NCBI GenBank assembly: GCA_964396415.1
Contig: CAYNFM010000123.1
Span: 1 to 8,640 of the forward strand
DNA: 8,640 bases
Source: UBA1306 sp964396415
Lineage (GTDB): Bacteria > Spirochaetota > Spirochaetia > Treponematales > Rectinemataceae
Direction of reading: 5' to 3'
In this document: positions 1-8,400 of the stretch, in pieces
Position numbering within the stretch: position 1 is the first letter of the stretch
Layout: every line of letters starts with the position of its first letter
The notes under the pieces: model-generated
The model's input: only the letters and a program-made list of their open reading frames with translations
Told to the model about the DNA's origin: nothing
Databases searched by the model: none
Translations under genes and position numbers: made by a program

Positions 1-1845
1 GCCAACGTCTCGGGGAGCAATCTCACTTTCGTCCAGGGCGGCGGAGGCCTCTCGTTCTTCGCTTACCCGATTCCCCGGCTCATGGCGAGGCTCGGAGGCT
101 CGGGAGGGCTCGCCTACGCCGCGACGACGGGCGCGGGGGCCGGGTTCGCCATGTACTGGAAGACGAAGGCCGAGTTCGGCTATCGGTTCACCCCGGATTT
201 CAGCATCCTCGCCAATGCCGGCTATTCCCGGCTCCTCGGGACTCAAAGCCCGATCTTTACCGGCATTTCGGCGGGCTTGGTCATCAATATCGGCCTCGAC
301 AAGCTCGGCGGAGGCAGCTCGGGGGTCGCGACGAGCGTCAAGAAGCAGGAGACCGTCTTCCCGATCGTCTATTACAAGAGCGACAAGGCCCCCATCGCCT
401 ACCTGGAGCTGACCAACGAGGAATCGGCGGAGATCCGCGACGTAAAGGTAAGCTTCTCCGCCGGGACCTATACCGCCCGCGACGCCCCCTGCGGACAATA
501 TCCCCTCCTTCTCCGCGGCAAGACCGTCGAGGTCCCCATCTACGCCAATTTCGACGACAAGGTCCTGGGCTTCTCCGAAACGACAAAAATCCAGGGAAAC
601 ATCCAAGTCGCGTACAAGATCCTCGACTCGCAGCGCAGCGCAGCCAAGGCCCTCACGGTGGTCTTCGACAACCGCAACGCGGCGACCTGGGCCGACGATC
701 GAGTCGTCGGGGCTTTCGTATCTCCGCAGGATCCCTCCATGCTCGAGCTTTCCAAGTACCTGGCGGGCCTAGTCAGGGTCCACTCCAAGACCGAGATCGA
801 CAAGTTCATCCAGTACGGAATGGGCCTGTTCGAAGGACTGCGAGTGTACGGCGTAGTCTGCACCCCCGATCCGAACATGCCTTACGTCGAGGCGCATAAG
901 GATCCCTCCAAGCTCGCTTATATCCAGTATCCGTATCAGACGCTTTCCTATAAATCCGGGGATTCCGATTCCGTGGCCATCTGCATGGCCGAGGCATTGG
1001 AGTCGGTCGCAGTCCCCTCGGCCATCGTCGACCTCCCGGAAGACGTCCTCGTCGCCTTCCCCCTCGCGATGGGCGAGGCCCAGGCGAGGACCACTTATAG
1101 CAATCTCAACGACTTCATCTTCGATTCGGGGAAGGTTTGGGTCCCCTTGCGAGCGTCGATGATACGCGATGGATTCCTCCGGGCATGGCAATCCGGCGCC
1201 GAGCTTTGGTACTCCTACGCCAACGGTTCGGGCCCACAGCCCAAGCTCGTCAGGATCGAGGACGCCTGGAAGGAATTCCAGCCCATCGCCCTCGCCGACG
1301 TCGATTTCGTTCCCGTCAAGCCGGACGAGGATGCCTTCAATCTCGCCTTCGCGAACGCGCTGGGGCGTTTCGTCACCGCCGAGGTGGAGCCCAGGGTCAA
1401 GCGCCTGCTCGGAGAGATGAAGGATGGGGGCACGGGAAGGCAGCTCAACGGTCTCGGCATCGTCTACGCGCAGTACGGCCTCTATGTCGACGCGAGGGCC
1501 CAGTTCGAGAAGGCTGTCGCCCTCGACTATGCGCCCGCCCTCGTCAACCTCGCCAATATCTCCTTCCTCCTCAAGGATTTCCCGGCCTCGGCGTCCGACT
1601 TCCAAAAAGTCCTCGCGCTCCAACCCGGCAACAAGATAGCCCTCATCGGTCTAGCCCGAGCCCGATACGAGCTCAACGCTTACGACGAGGCGGACAGGCT
1701 CTATTCCCAAGTGAAGGCGCTAGATCCCGCCCTGGCGAGCCAGTACGCCTATCTTTCGTCCACGGTCAACGGCGACAAGCCTCGGCAGGCTGTGTCCGTG
1801 CCGGTCGACTCGAGAGGCGGGACTAGCGAGGTCGAGCAAAAATGA
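1..1845 (+). CDS. Barrel / Ig-like / catalytically dead transglutaminase-like / TPR protein (5'-partial)
   Basis: The frame is open from base 1 to TGA at 1843-1845 (614 codons, numbered here from base 1). The ATG at 82 is not the start, because residues before it already align with the barrel of the downstream paralogue; by that alignment about 80-90 N-terminal residues are missing. Domains in order: the end of a glycine/aromatic-rich beta-barrel-like region (1 to ~108, ending near GYSRLLGTQSPI), an Ig-like region (~119-235) sharing a CGxY motif with the paralogue, a transglutaminase-like fold (~250-400), and two to three TPR-like helical repeats (~482-583). The expected catalytic residues are replaced: Ser322 for Cys, Asp348 for His, Arg384 for Asp/Glu. 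The fold is probably kept without papain-like catalysis. Likely location is the outer membrane with periplasmic soluble domains (inference). The stop overlaps the next start (ATGA), which suggests coupled translation. The family name is unknown to me; a binding, scaffold or regulatory partner of the next protein is the simplest reading. Confidence 0.85.
   Translation, partial: ANVSGSNLTFVQGGGGLSFFAYPIPRLMARLGGSGGLAYAATTGAGAGFAMYWKTKAEFGYRFTPDFSILANAGYSRLLGTQSPIFTGISAGLVINIGLDKLGGGSSGVATSVKKQETVFPIVYYKSDKAPIAYLELTNEESAEIRDVKVSFSAGTYTARDAPCGQYPLLLRGKTVEVPIYANFDDKVLGFSETTKIQGNIQVAYKILDSQRSAAKALTVVFDNRNAATWADDRVVGAFVSPQDPSMLELSKYLAGLVRVHSKTEIDKFIQYGMGLFEGLRVYGVVCTPDPNMPYVEAHKDPSKLAYIQYPYQTLSYKSGDSDSVAICMAEALESVAVPSAIVDLPEDVLVAFPLAMGEAQARTTYSNLNDFIFDSGKVWVPLRASMIRDGFLRAWQSGAELWYSYANGSGPQPKLVRIEDAWKEFQPIALADVDFVPVKPDEDAFNLAFANALGRFVTAEVEPRVKRLLGEMKDGGTGRQLNGLGIVYAQYGLYVDARAQFEKAVALDYAPALVNLANISFLLKDFPASASDFQKVLALQPGNKIALIGLARARYELNAYDEADRLYSQVKALDPALASQYAYLSSTVNGDKPRQAVSVPVDSRGGTSEVEQK
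1828..1832 (+). promoter_or_regulatory. Shine-Dalgarno GAGGT for the second gene
   Basis: GAGGT lies inside the end of the first gene, 9 bases before the ATG at 1842. It fits the anti-Shine-Dalgarno sequence. Together with the ATGA overlap it supports 1842 as the true start and translational coupling to the first gene. Confidence 0.55.
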
Positions 1846-4800
1846 GGGTCCCGATCAGGCTGAGGGAGGCAGCCTTCGCCCTCGTTTCCGTCATGGCCTG
1901 CCTCTCGGCGACGGCTCAGGGCATGGGCCAACTGTTCGTACGCCCCGATGCCGAGTTCTACTTCCCCCTGGACAGCTACCAGGGCTCGCCTCTGTATTCC
2001 ACCTTCGGTATGGGCGGCGGCTCGATCCTCGATTTCACGATCACGCCTTGGCTCGCGCCCTTCGTACGCGGCCAGTATACCTCCATCCCCTACGCCGCGG
2101 GTGGCGCTTCCCTGCAGTCGGCCGAGGGCGATCTCGGCCTGGGCTTCACCCTGACGCCCGCCGACAAACTGTACCTCCGCCTCGAAGGCATGGGCGGCCT
2201 CGCCCAGCTTTTCTCGACGGCCGGAAGCGGCGCCGCCTTCTCCGCCGGCGGCAGGCTCGACGTCGAGTATCGCTTCGTCCCGTCCTGGACGATATCCGCG
2301 ACCGGCGGCTACTCGACCCTGTTCGGCACTCAGGCTCCGATCCTCTCGGCCTTCGAGGCCGGGATCGATTTCAGCTACGACCTCTCCGCCCTCGGCGGAG
2401 TCAAGCCTCGCCTCTCGGTGGAGGACGTCAAGCTCGACGCCGTCTTCCCCTCGCTCTACGCGTACTACGACGACAACGCCTTCGGGACGGTCAAGGTGGT
2501 CAACCGCGAGGATGCCTCGATACGCGACGTGAGCGTGACCTTCGATTCGAGCCGCTATATGGATCAGCCCAAGGCCTGCGGCAAGTACGATCTGATACCC
2601 AAGGGCGGCTCGGCGACCGTGCCGATCAAGGCCCTCTTCACCGACTCGGTGCTCGACATCACCCAGAACATAGACGCGAAGGGCGAGATCGTCGTCGAGT
2701 ACAGCTACCTCGGCTCCGATCGCGTCGTTCGGACTCCCGTCGATTTCCAGATGCACCACCGCAACGCGATCACCTGGTCGGACGACAGGCGGGCCGCGGC
2801 CTTCGTCTCGCCCACCAACCCCGCGGCCATGTGGTTCTCCAAGTTCGCGGCGGGCATCGCCCGAGACCGGCTTCGCGGCGACATCAACAAGCCGCTCCAA
2901 TACGCGATCGCCATGTTCGAGGCCGAGCGCGTCTACGGGCTCAACTACGTAGTCGTGCCCGCCAACGATTTCTCGGTCAAGCACGGCCTCAAGAACTACA
3001 TAGACTCAGTGCAGTTCCCCCACCAGACCCTAGCCAACCGCGGCGGCGACTGCTCGGACCTGGCGATCCTCTTCACTACCCTCATGCAGTCGGTTGGGGT
3101 CGTGTCGGCCTTCATCACGATCCCGGGACACATCTTCGCGGCCTTCGATACGGGCCTGGACGAGGCGGACGCGCGCGAGGACTTCTACGACCCCGGCCTC
3201 TTCATCCTGCGCGACGGCGAGGCTTGGATCCCCGTCGAGATAACCATGGTGAACGACGGCTTCATCAAGGCCTGGAGGGTGGCGGCCAAGGAATGGTCCG
3301 ACAACAGCCGCAAGGACCTCGCCGCATTCTATCGCCTCCCCGATTGCTGGAAGGTGTACCCGTCGGCGGCCTTTCCGGATGTAAATCCGCGCTTCGCGCT
3401 TCCGGACGTCAACGAGGTCGCGATGGACTTCGACCAGGAGCTCGACCGCTTCGTCGCTCGGGAGATAGATCCCGAGGTCCAAACACTCGATGCCGAGCTC
3501 GCGAGGTCCAAGCCCGATATACAGGAGAACGAGCTCGGCATCCTGTACGCGCACTACGGGTTGTTCGAGGAATCCTGGGGCCAGCTCTCCGACTCGGCCA
3601 AGGCAGGCAACCAGAAGGCCTGGACGAACCTCGGCAACGTGGCCTATATCCGCAAGGACTTCAAGCTTGCGCTTTCTTACTACCAGTGGGCCTACAATCT
3701 GGACGCCTCGGACGACCTCGCCCTCCTGGGCATCTCCCGATGCCAGTACGAGCTCGAGGATTACGACGCCTCGGACGCGGCCTATGCCCGGCTCAAGGCT
3801 CGTGATCCCGATTTGGCAGGCAAGTTCGGCTACCTCGCCTCGATTTTCGGCGGACCTGGCCGGGCCTGGTCCCTCGCCGACCGTTTCGCTTCGACGACCT
3901 GGGCGAGCACTCTCGTGTCCGGCGCTCCAGCCGCGCAGGCACCTACGGTCGCGATGGCCCCCGCACAGGTTCCCGCGGTCGCTGTAGCGCCCTCGCCGGC
4001 ACCAGTGATCCCGGTAGCGCCCGCGCCTGCTCCAACGGTCGCTGTAGCGCCCGCGCCGGCACCTGCGGTCGCGATGGCCCCCGCGCCAGCACCCGCGGTT
4101 GCTGTAGCGCCCGCGCCGGCACCTGCGGTCGCGATGGTCCCCGCACCGGCTCCCGCGGTCATGGTAGCGCCCGCCTCGGCTCCTGCTCCGGTTCCTCCTG
4201 CTCCCGTCGTTGCGACACCGGCTCCAGTCGCGGTCGCCCCTGCCGCGTCCCCCTCCGTACAAATTCCGGAGCCTGTCGCCCCCATTGCCGCCAGGGCCGC
4301 GCTGCCCACGACGGAACCAGCGCCTGTAAAAACGATACCGACTCCCGTTCCGGCCAAGATCGTCGCACCCGCCGAGGCGCCCGCGCCCAGCCCCTCCCCT
4401 GTCGCTCCTCCCGCGATCGCCGAGCTCCCCGTCGACCGGGANNNNNNNNNNNNNNNNNNNNNNNNNNNNNNNNNNNNNNNNNNNNNNNNNNNNNNNNNNN
4501 NNNNNNNNNNNNNNNNNNNNNNNNNNNNNNNNNNNNNNNNNGTCGCTCCTCCCGCGATCGCCGAGCTTCCCGTCGACCGGGACCTGGCGCAAAAAGCCGC
4601 GCAGAAAGCCGCTGCAGCGGCATCCCCCGCGCCCGCTCCCGTCAAAGCGACGCCGGCTCCTGTCGCGGTTGGCCCTGCCTCTGTTGCGCCCCCGGATGTA
4701 CAACCTGCGGCGCCCGCAGTTATTGCGCGTCCTCCGGCTGCGGTTGCTGTTGCGCCTCAACCAGTCGCCCCCATCCCACCGGCTCTTGCAGCCGTCAAGC

Positions 4801-5486
4801 CGGCAAAAGCGAATTCCGCCGTGCGCGTCGGGGAGGCGAATCCATCCCTAGCCTCCCAGCCGGCCGGTTCTCCGGCTCCCGCGGAAGCGCCGACGGCGGC
4901 CGTTCCCGCCACGCCCGTCAAGGTGCTCCTGCTCAAAGGTTTCGAAACGGCAGTGCCAGTCGTGGGACAATGGAAGATCGCCGGCGGAGTGGCGATGCAG
5001 ACCGACCCGGACGCCCTTTTCGCCAAGCTCGCGACCCCGCTGGTGCAGGATAGGAGGACCTTCAGCTATTCCTTTTCGGCCAAGTCCGATGCCCCTAATA
5101 GAGGCTGGGTGGGCGTGGGCTTCCACGCCTTTACGCCCAAGTCCTATACCCAGAAGGGTTTCGGCTCGGGCGATTCCCTCTGCGTCTGGCTGACACGGGA
5201 TCCCGTGCACTTCATGAAGGACATCACGAGGCTCCAGCTCTACCGTTCCACCGACGACTGGAACATGGACCTTTTGGACGAAGTACCCGTCGCGGAATCC
5301 ATCTACGACCTGAACCGCTTCGAGGTCACCGTCGATCCCGTCGCCGGCTCCATATCCGTCTCGATGAACGGGACAGCGAGGTTGACGGCCAAGGGCATCC
5401 TCGAACTGCGCAACGGCATTTACGTGGTATTCCGGTCGCTCGATACGGCGGAATTCTCGGATTTCAAGGCAGAGGTCACTGAATGA
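1842..5486 (+). CDS. Secreted barrel / Ig-like / transglutaminase-like / TPR / Pro-Ala linker / ConA-like protein
   Basis: 1,214 codons, of which about 34 fall in an assembly gap. The ATG overlaps the previous TGA and has GAGGT upstream. Residues 1-25 look like a signal peptide with an ATA|Q cleavage site; Cys20 after VMA is a weaker lipobox alternative. Domains: OmpA-size beta-barrel-like region (~28-190), Ig-like region (~201-315), transglutaminase-like domain (~330-490), TPR-like repeats (~563-669), Pro/Ala-rich linker (~694-1023), and a C-terminal beta-sandwich resembling concanavalin/LamG or DUF1080 domains (~1024-1214, with RGWVGVGFHAF and a final DFKAEV strand). Core motifs GGDCSDL (C404), GHIFAAF (H430) and WIPVEI (E466) give the Cys-His-Asp/Glu triad of transglutaminase-like enzymes, which include cysteine proteases, amidases and cross-linkers, so the reaction cannot be named. 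It is a paralogue of the preceding gene over the first four domains; the linker and last domain are additions. Outer-membrane anchoring with periplasmic catalytic and TPR domains is inferred. The stop overlaps the next ATG. Confidence 0.9.
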   Translation: MRVPIRLREAAFALVSVMACLSATAQGMGQLFVRPDAEFYFPLDSYQGSPLYSTFGMGGGSILDFTITPWLAPFVRGQYTSIPYAAGGASLQSAEGDLGLGFTLTPADKLYLRLEGMGGLAQLFSTAGSGAAFSAGGRLDVEYRFVPSWTISATGGYSTLFGTQAPILSAFEAGIDFSYDLSALGGVKPRLSVEDVKLDAVFPSLYAYYDDNAFGTVKVVNREDASIRDVSVTFDSSRYMDQPKACGKYDLIPKGGSATVPIKALFTDSVLDITQNIDAKGEIVVEYSYLGSDRVVRTPVDFQMHHRNAITWSDDRRAAAFVSPTNPAAMWFSKFAAGIARDRLRGDINKPLQYAIAMFEAERVYGLNYVVVPANDFSVKHGLKNYIDSVQFPHQTLANRGGDCSDLAILFTTLMQSVGVVSAFITIPGHIFAAFDTGLDEADAREDFYDPGLFILRDGEAWIPVEITMVNDGFIKAWRVAAKEWSDNSRKDLAAFYRLPDCWKVYPSAAFPDVNPRFALPDVNEVAMDFDQELDRFVAREIDPEVQTLDAELARSKPDIQENELGILYAHYGLFEESWGQLSDSAKAGNQKAWTNLGNVAYIRKDFKLALSYYQWAYNLDASDDLALLGISRCQYELEDYDASDAAYARLKARDPDLAGKFGYLASIFGGPGRAWSLADRFASTTWASTLVSGAPAAQAPTVAMAPAQVPAVAVAPSPAPVIPVAPAPAPTVAVAPAPAPAVAMAPAPAPAVAVAPAPAPAVAMVPAPAPAVMVAPASAPAPVPPAPVVATPAPVAVAPAASPSVQIPEPVAPIAARAALPTTEPAPVKTIPTPVPAKIVAPAEAPAPSPSPVAPPAIAELPVDRXXXXXXXXXXXXXXXXXXXXXXXXXXXXXXXXXXVAPPAIAELPVDRDLAQKAAQKAAAAASPAPAPVKATPAPVAVGPASVAPPDVQPAAPAVIARPPAAVAVAPQPVAPIPPALAAVKPAKANSAVRVGEANPSLASQPAGSPAPAEAPTAAVPATPVKVLLLKGFETAVPVVGQWKIAGGVAMQTDPDALFAKLATPLVQDRRTFSYSFSAKSDAPNRGWVGVGFHAFTPKSYTQKGFGSGDSLCVWLTRDPVHFMKDITRLQLYRSTDDWNMDLLDEVPVAESIYDLNRFEVTVDPVAGSISVSMNGTARLTAKGILELRNGIYVVFRSLDTAEFSDFKAEVTE
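3948..4187 (+). repeat. Eight tandem 30-bp units encoding a Pro/Ala decapeptide
   Basis: Eight back-to-back in-frame 30-base units encode variants of VA(V/M)APAPAPA. The order of first triplets is VAM, VAV, IPV, VAV, VAM, VAV, VAM, VMV, which gives a partial 60-base higher-order period. Units 4038-4067 and 4098-4127 differ at a single base, which indicates recent duplication. The product should be an extended, flexible rod inside the linker of the second gene. Less regular Pro/Ala-rich sequence continues to about 4916. Confidence 0.85.
4401..4441 (+). repeat. 41-bp direct repeat, copy on the left edge of the gap
   Basis: This stretch ends exactly where the Ns begin and encodes VAPPAIAELPVDR. 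It matches 4542-4582 at 40 of 41 bases; the only difference (C at 4427, T at 4568) is silent (Leu CTC/CTT). It is either one unit of a real tandem repeat or the same locus assembled on both contig ends. Confidence 0.9.
4442..4541. other. Assembly gap (100 Ns)
   Basis: Exactly 100 Ns lie inside the Pro/Ala-rich linker of the second gene. A round 100 is a common placeholder for an unknown gap length, so the true linker length is not known. The reading frame is open on both sides. Confidence 0.98.
4542..4582 (+). repeat. 41-bp direct repeat, copy on the right edge of the gap
   Basis: This stretch starts at the first base after the Ns and matches 4401-4441 at 40 of 41 bases. The copy-to-copy distance is 141 bases, a multiple of three, so merging the two copies into one would keep the frame of the second gene. 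Confidence 0.9.
5472..5476 (+). promoter_or_regulatory. Shine-Dalgarno GAGGT for the lipoprotein gene
   Basis: GAGGT lies six bases before the ATG at 5483, inside the end of the second gene. It repeats the arrangement at the first junction and favours 5483 as the start. A second in-frame ATG at 5549 has GGGGGA at 5539-5544, only four bases away, so it cannot be excluded. Confidence 0.5.
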
Positions 5487-8400
5487 AAGCGCGCAGTGCC
5501 CATAAGGGAGTCAACGCCGCGAATAAAGTCAAAATTTCGGGGGATAGAATGGCGGAGGCAAGGAAGCCCAAGACCGGCTCGCGAGGCACCAGCGCCGCGG
5601 TCATCGGAATATATCTCGTAGCGCTCCTCATGTCCTGCTCCGACATGCTCACCGGCAGCGACATGACGACCAAGATAGGCACCCAGGTCGCGGTGGCCAA
5701 CGCGGCCCAGGTGACGGTGACCGTCCAGCCCGATCCGAACATGACCGCGGGCGGCACCCCCTCGCCCCTGGGCGAGTCGACGCAAAAGGTCGGCGTGCCG
5801 TTCAATATCACCACAACGGTAAATAGCGCCTACGTCTTCTCCAGTTGGACCCAGGTAGGCGGCAACAAGGAGATCAGCTTCGCGTCGGCGACGAGCGCGA
5901 CTACCACGGCGACCGTCACGAAGGCGGGAACGGGACTCGTAATCCAGGCCAATTACATCCTGCGTCCGACCATATCCAGCACCGATCCCTTCAACGGCAC
6001 TACCGGCGTCGGGATAAATAAGCCGCTGAAAATCGTATTCTCGGTCCCGGTCGAAGCCTCGACGGTAGAAACCTCGACCGGCGGCAATGCCTATGTACCG
6101 AATAATATTACGGTAACCGCGGTTAATTACAGCCAACTCGGCAACGTCTCTCCGGGCGATATCACCTCGAATTTCTCGATCTCGACCGTAGGATCGTCCG
6201 GCACGTCGCCGAACACGACGGTTACCGGCGTACTCCTGCAGCCAACAGTATACATGGGAATCATCCAGTACGTTACCGTAACCTGCAAAAAAGCCATAAG
6301 CGATGCGTCAGGCAATACCATGGCGAGCGATTATTCCTTCTCGTTCATTACGGGGAGCGCGTTGGTGCCGGCTCCGATAATAAATTCCTTCACCATTACC
6401 AAAGGCGACGGAACGGCTCTCGGCTCGCCCGACAACGCGCTGAACTCGTCTACTGTCGGCCTGAAGATCGGCATAGCGGCTTCTACCGCGGGCCAGGTAG
6501 TGATAGACGCCAAAGTGACCGAGACCTCCCTTAATGCTTCCGGCAGCCCGACTGGGACTCCCGTCGTTACGGACCTGGGCACATACAGCAGCACGGCTAT
6601 CTCGTATCCGTTAAAGACGAGCGGGCAAGGCTATAAGCTGATTCAAGTGCAAGTCGAGGACAATTATTACCAGTGGACCACCATCACTGGTAGTTACGCG
6701 AATCTGGCCAATGGCACGTCCTTTTTCGATACCGTGAGGATATTGTACGATGCCTCGAGCGTGACGGTCGCGAGTCCAGTCTTGAATGGCGGCAGCCAAT
6801 ATACGAAGAGCGGGTCGATCACCCTCGGATTCGTTTCGAGCAAAAGCGGCGCGCCGGTCGCCGCCATCACGGGCTACATGATCAAGGACTCGCAGGGGAC
6901 GCCGGTGAGCCCCGGTATCGGCGATACGGGGTGGACGACGATCGGCGGCGGATTGACCAGCTACACGGGGAGCTCGATCCCCTATACGCTTACCAGCTTC
7001 GCGGACGCCAAGACCTCGAACGTGTATGTCTATGTCAAGGACGAAGCGGGAAACATAGGCAGCGCCAAAACGGCGATAATAGGGGATACCACTCCGCCGA
7101 GCGTGAGCGGTACGGTGACTTCCTCGACGACGGGAAATGCCGGGTATGTAAGGAACGGACAGACGATCGGCATCGGCTTCGCGATGCTCGAGACAGGCTC
7201 GGGGCTAAATGTCAGCTCGATGAAAGTCAAGATAGGCGGGCAGGCCGCGATAGTCAGCGGAAGCTATCCGAGCTTTACTGCGAGCCTGGCGATAGCCGGC
7301 AGCGAAGCGACGATACCAGAGGGAGTCCTGAACTATACGATCGACGCGTCGGACAATGTGGGGAACGCGATGACAGAGGTCGCCGGGTCTACCGGGATCC
7401 TCTACGACCGCACGCCGCCGACATTCATCATCGGAACGATCGCGACGAGCGGGAACCCCGGATACGCGAAGACCGGAGATACTATAACCGTTCCGTTTAC
7501 CGCTAGTGAAACCGGATCAGGCCTCGCCGGCACGCCGAGCGTCACGATCGACGGGCAGACGGCGACGGTTACCGGAACCTATCCTAGCTATATTGCGACG
7601 TACAAGATTCTTGGGAGCGAGACGGAAGGGACAGCGCCATTCGCGATTAGCGCGGCCGATAAGGCGGGAAATACAGGGTCGCTTAACGGAACTACGAGCA
7701 TCGCGGTCGACCATACACCACCTTCGGTGACTCTGGGCACTTTCAAATCGAACAGCTCGACGAATACCGCCTATGCGAAAGCTGGCGATACGATTACGCT
7801 GAGCTTTACCGCATCCGACGCAAACCTGAGCTCGCCGATCGGTTCCGCCTCGATAGCCTCCAAGACTGCTACGATTACGAATACGGGCGGCAGCAACTAC
7901 ACGGCGACCTGGGTAGTGGCAGGGAGCGATACTCAAGGACTTGTCTCCTATAACGTCACGGTTACCGACAAGGCAGGGAACAGCACCATTTTTACGAGCG
8001 GGGCGACGGGGACGGTTACGATAGATACGGTAGCGCCTAACCTGAATTTGCAGAGCATCGCATCCAACAATGCCAATCATTTATTCGCGACGACCGGAAA
8101 TACGATTACGCTGACTTTTACGGCATCGGATACGAACCTGAACGCGGAGACCGGAACGATCGCCTCGAAGTCCGCGACGATCACCAATATCGGCGGTACT
8201 GCCTACACCGCCACCTGGACTGTAGTCCCGAGCGACGCGCAGGGGGTTCCGGCCTATAGCGTTACGGTTACGGACAAGGCGGGGAACAGCACAACCTTGA
8301 CGAGCGGAGCGGTAGGCACGGTTACTATAGATACGGTAGCCCCGAGCCTGACGTCCTTGAGCCTCGCGTCGAATAATACGACCAATACCGCCTACGCCCT

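Noticed and set aside
82..84. ATG at 82 as the start of the first gene
   Set aside because: The frame is open to base 1, residues before this ATG align with the barrel of the paralogue, and a start here would remove the signal peptide and most of the barrel.
769..1623. 284-codon open frame on the minus strand
   Set aside because: It lies opposite the transglutaminase-like and TPR part of the first gene, is low in complexity and has no recognisable domain.
1857..1901. Lipobox-like VMAC in the signal peptide of the second gene
   Set aside because: Met at -2 is unusual for a lipobox, a better signal peptidase I site (ATA before Gln26) follows five residues later, and a barrel protein would not need a lipid anchor. 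It is kept only as an alternative.
1749..2984. 411-codon open frame on the minus strand
   Set aside because: It lies opposite the start of the second gene, whose protein has a signal peptide, domain motifs and a paralogue. The antisense translation is Arg/Gly/Glu/Val-rich without recognisable motifs, as expected for a shadow in GC-rich DNA.
2048..3805. 585-codon open frame on the plus strand in another frame
   Set aside because: Its product is extremely Arg/Pro/Gly-rich, and the same DNA encodes the well-supported second gene.
3948..4187. Short regular repeats as a CRISPR array
   Set aside because: The 30-base units are contiguous, in frame and without spacers; they encode a Pro/Ala decapeptide.
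3030..4760. 576-codon open frame on the minus strand crossing the Ns
   Set aside because: It is the antisense shadow of the TPR and Pro/Ala-rich region. Its long Arg/Gly runs are just the complement of the Pro/Ala repeats, and it spans an unsequenced gap.
6931..7506. 191-codon plus-strand frame, with minus-strand frames at 7517-8080 and 8081-8587
   Set aside because: All lie inside the Ig-repeat lipoprotein frame, which is open for over 3 kb with periodic domain motifs. The alternatives are Arg/Asp-rich shadows.
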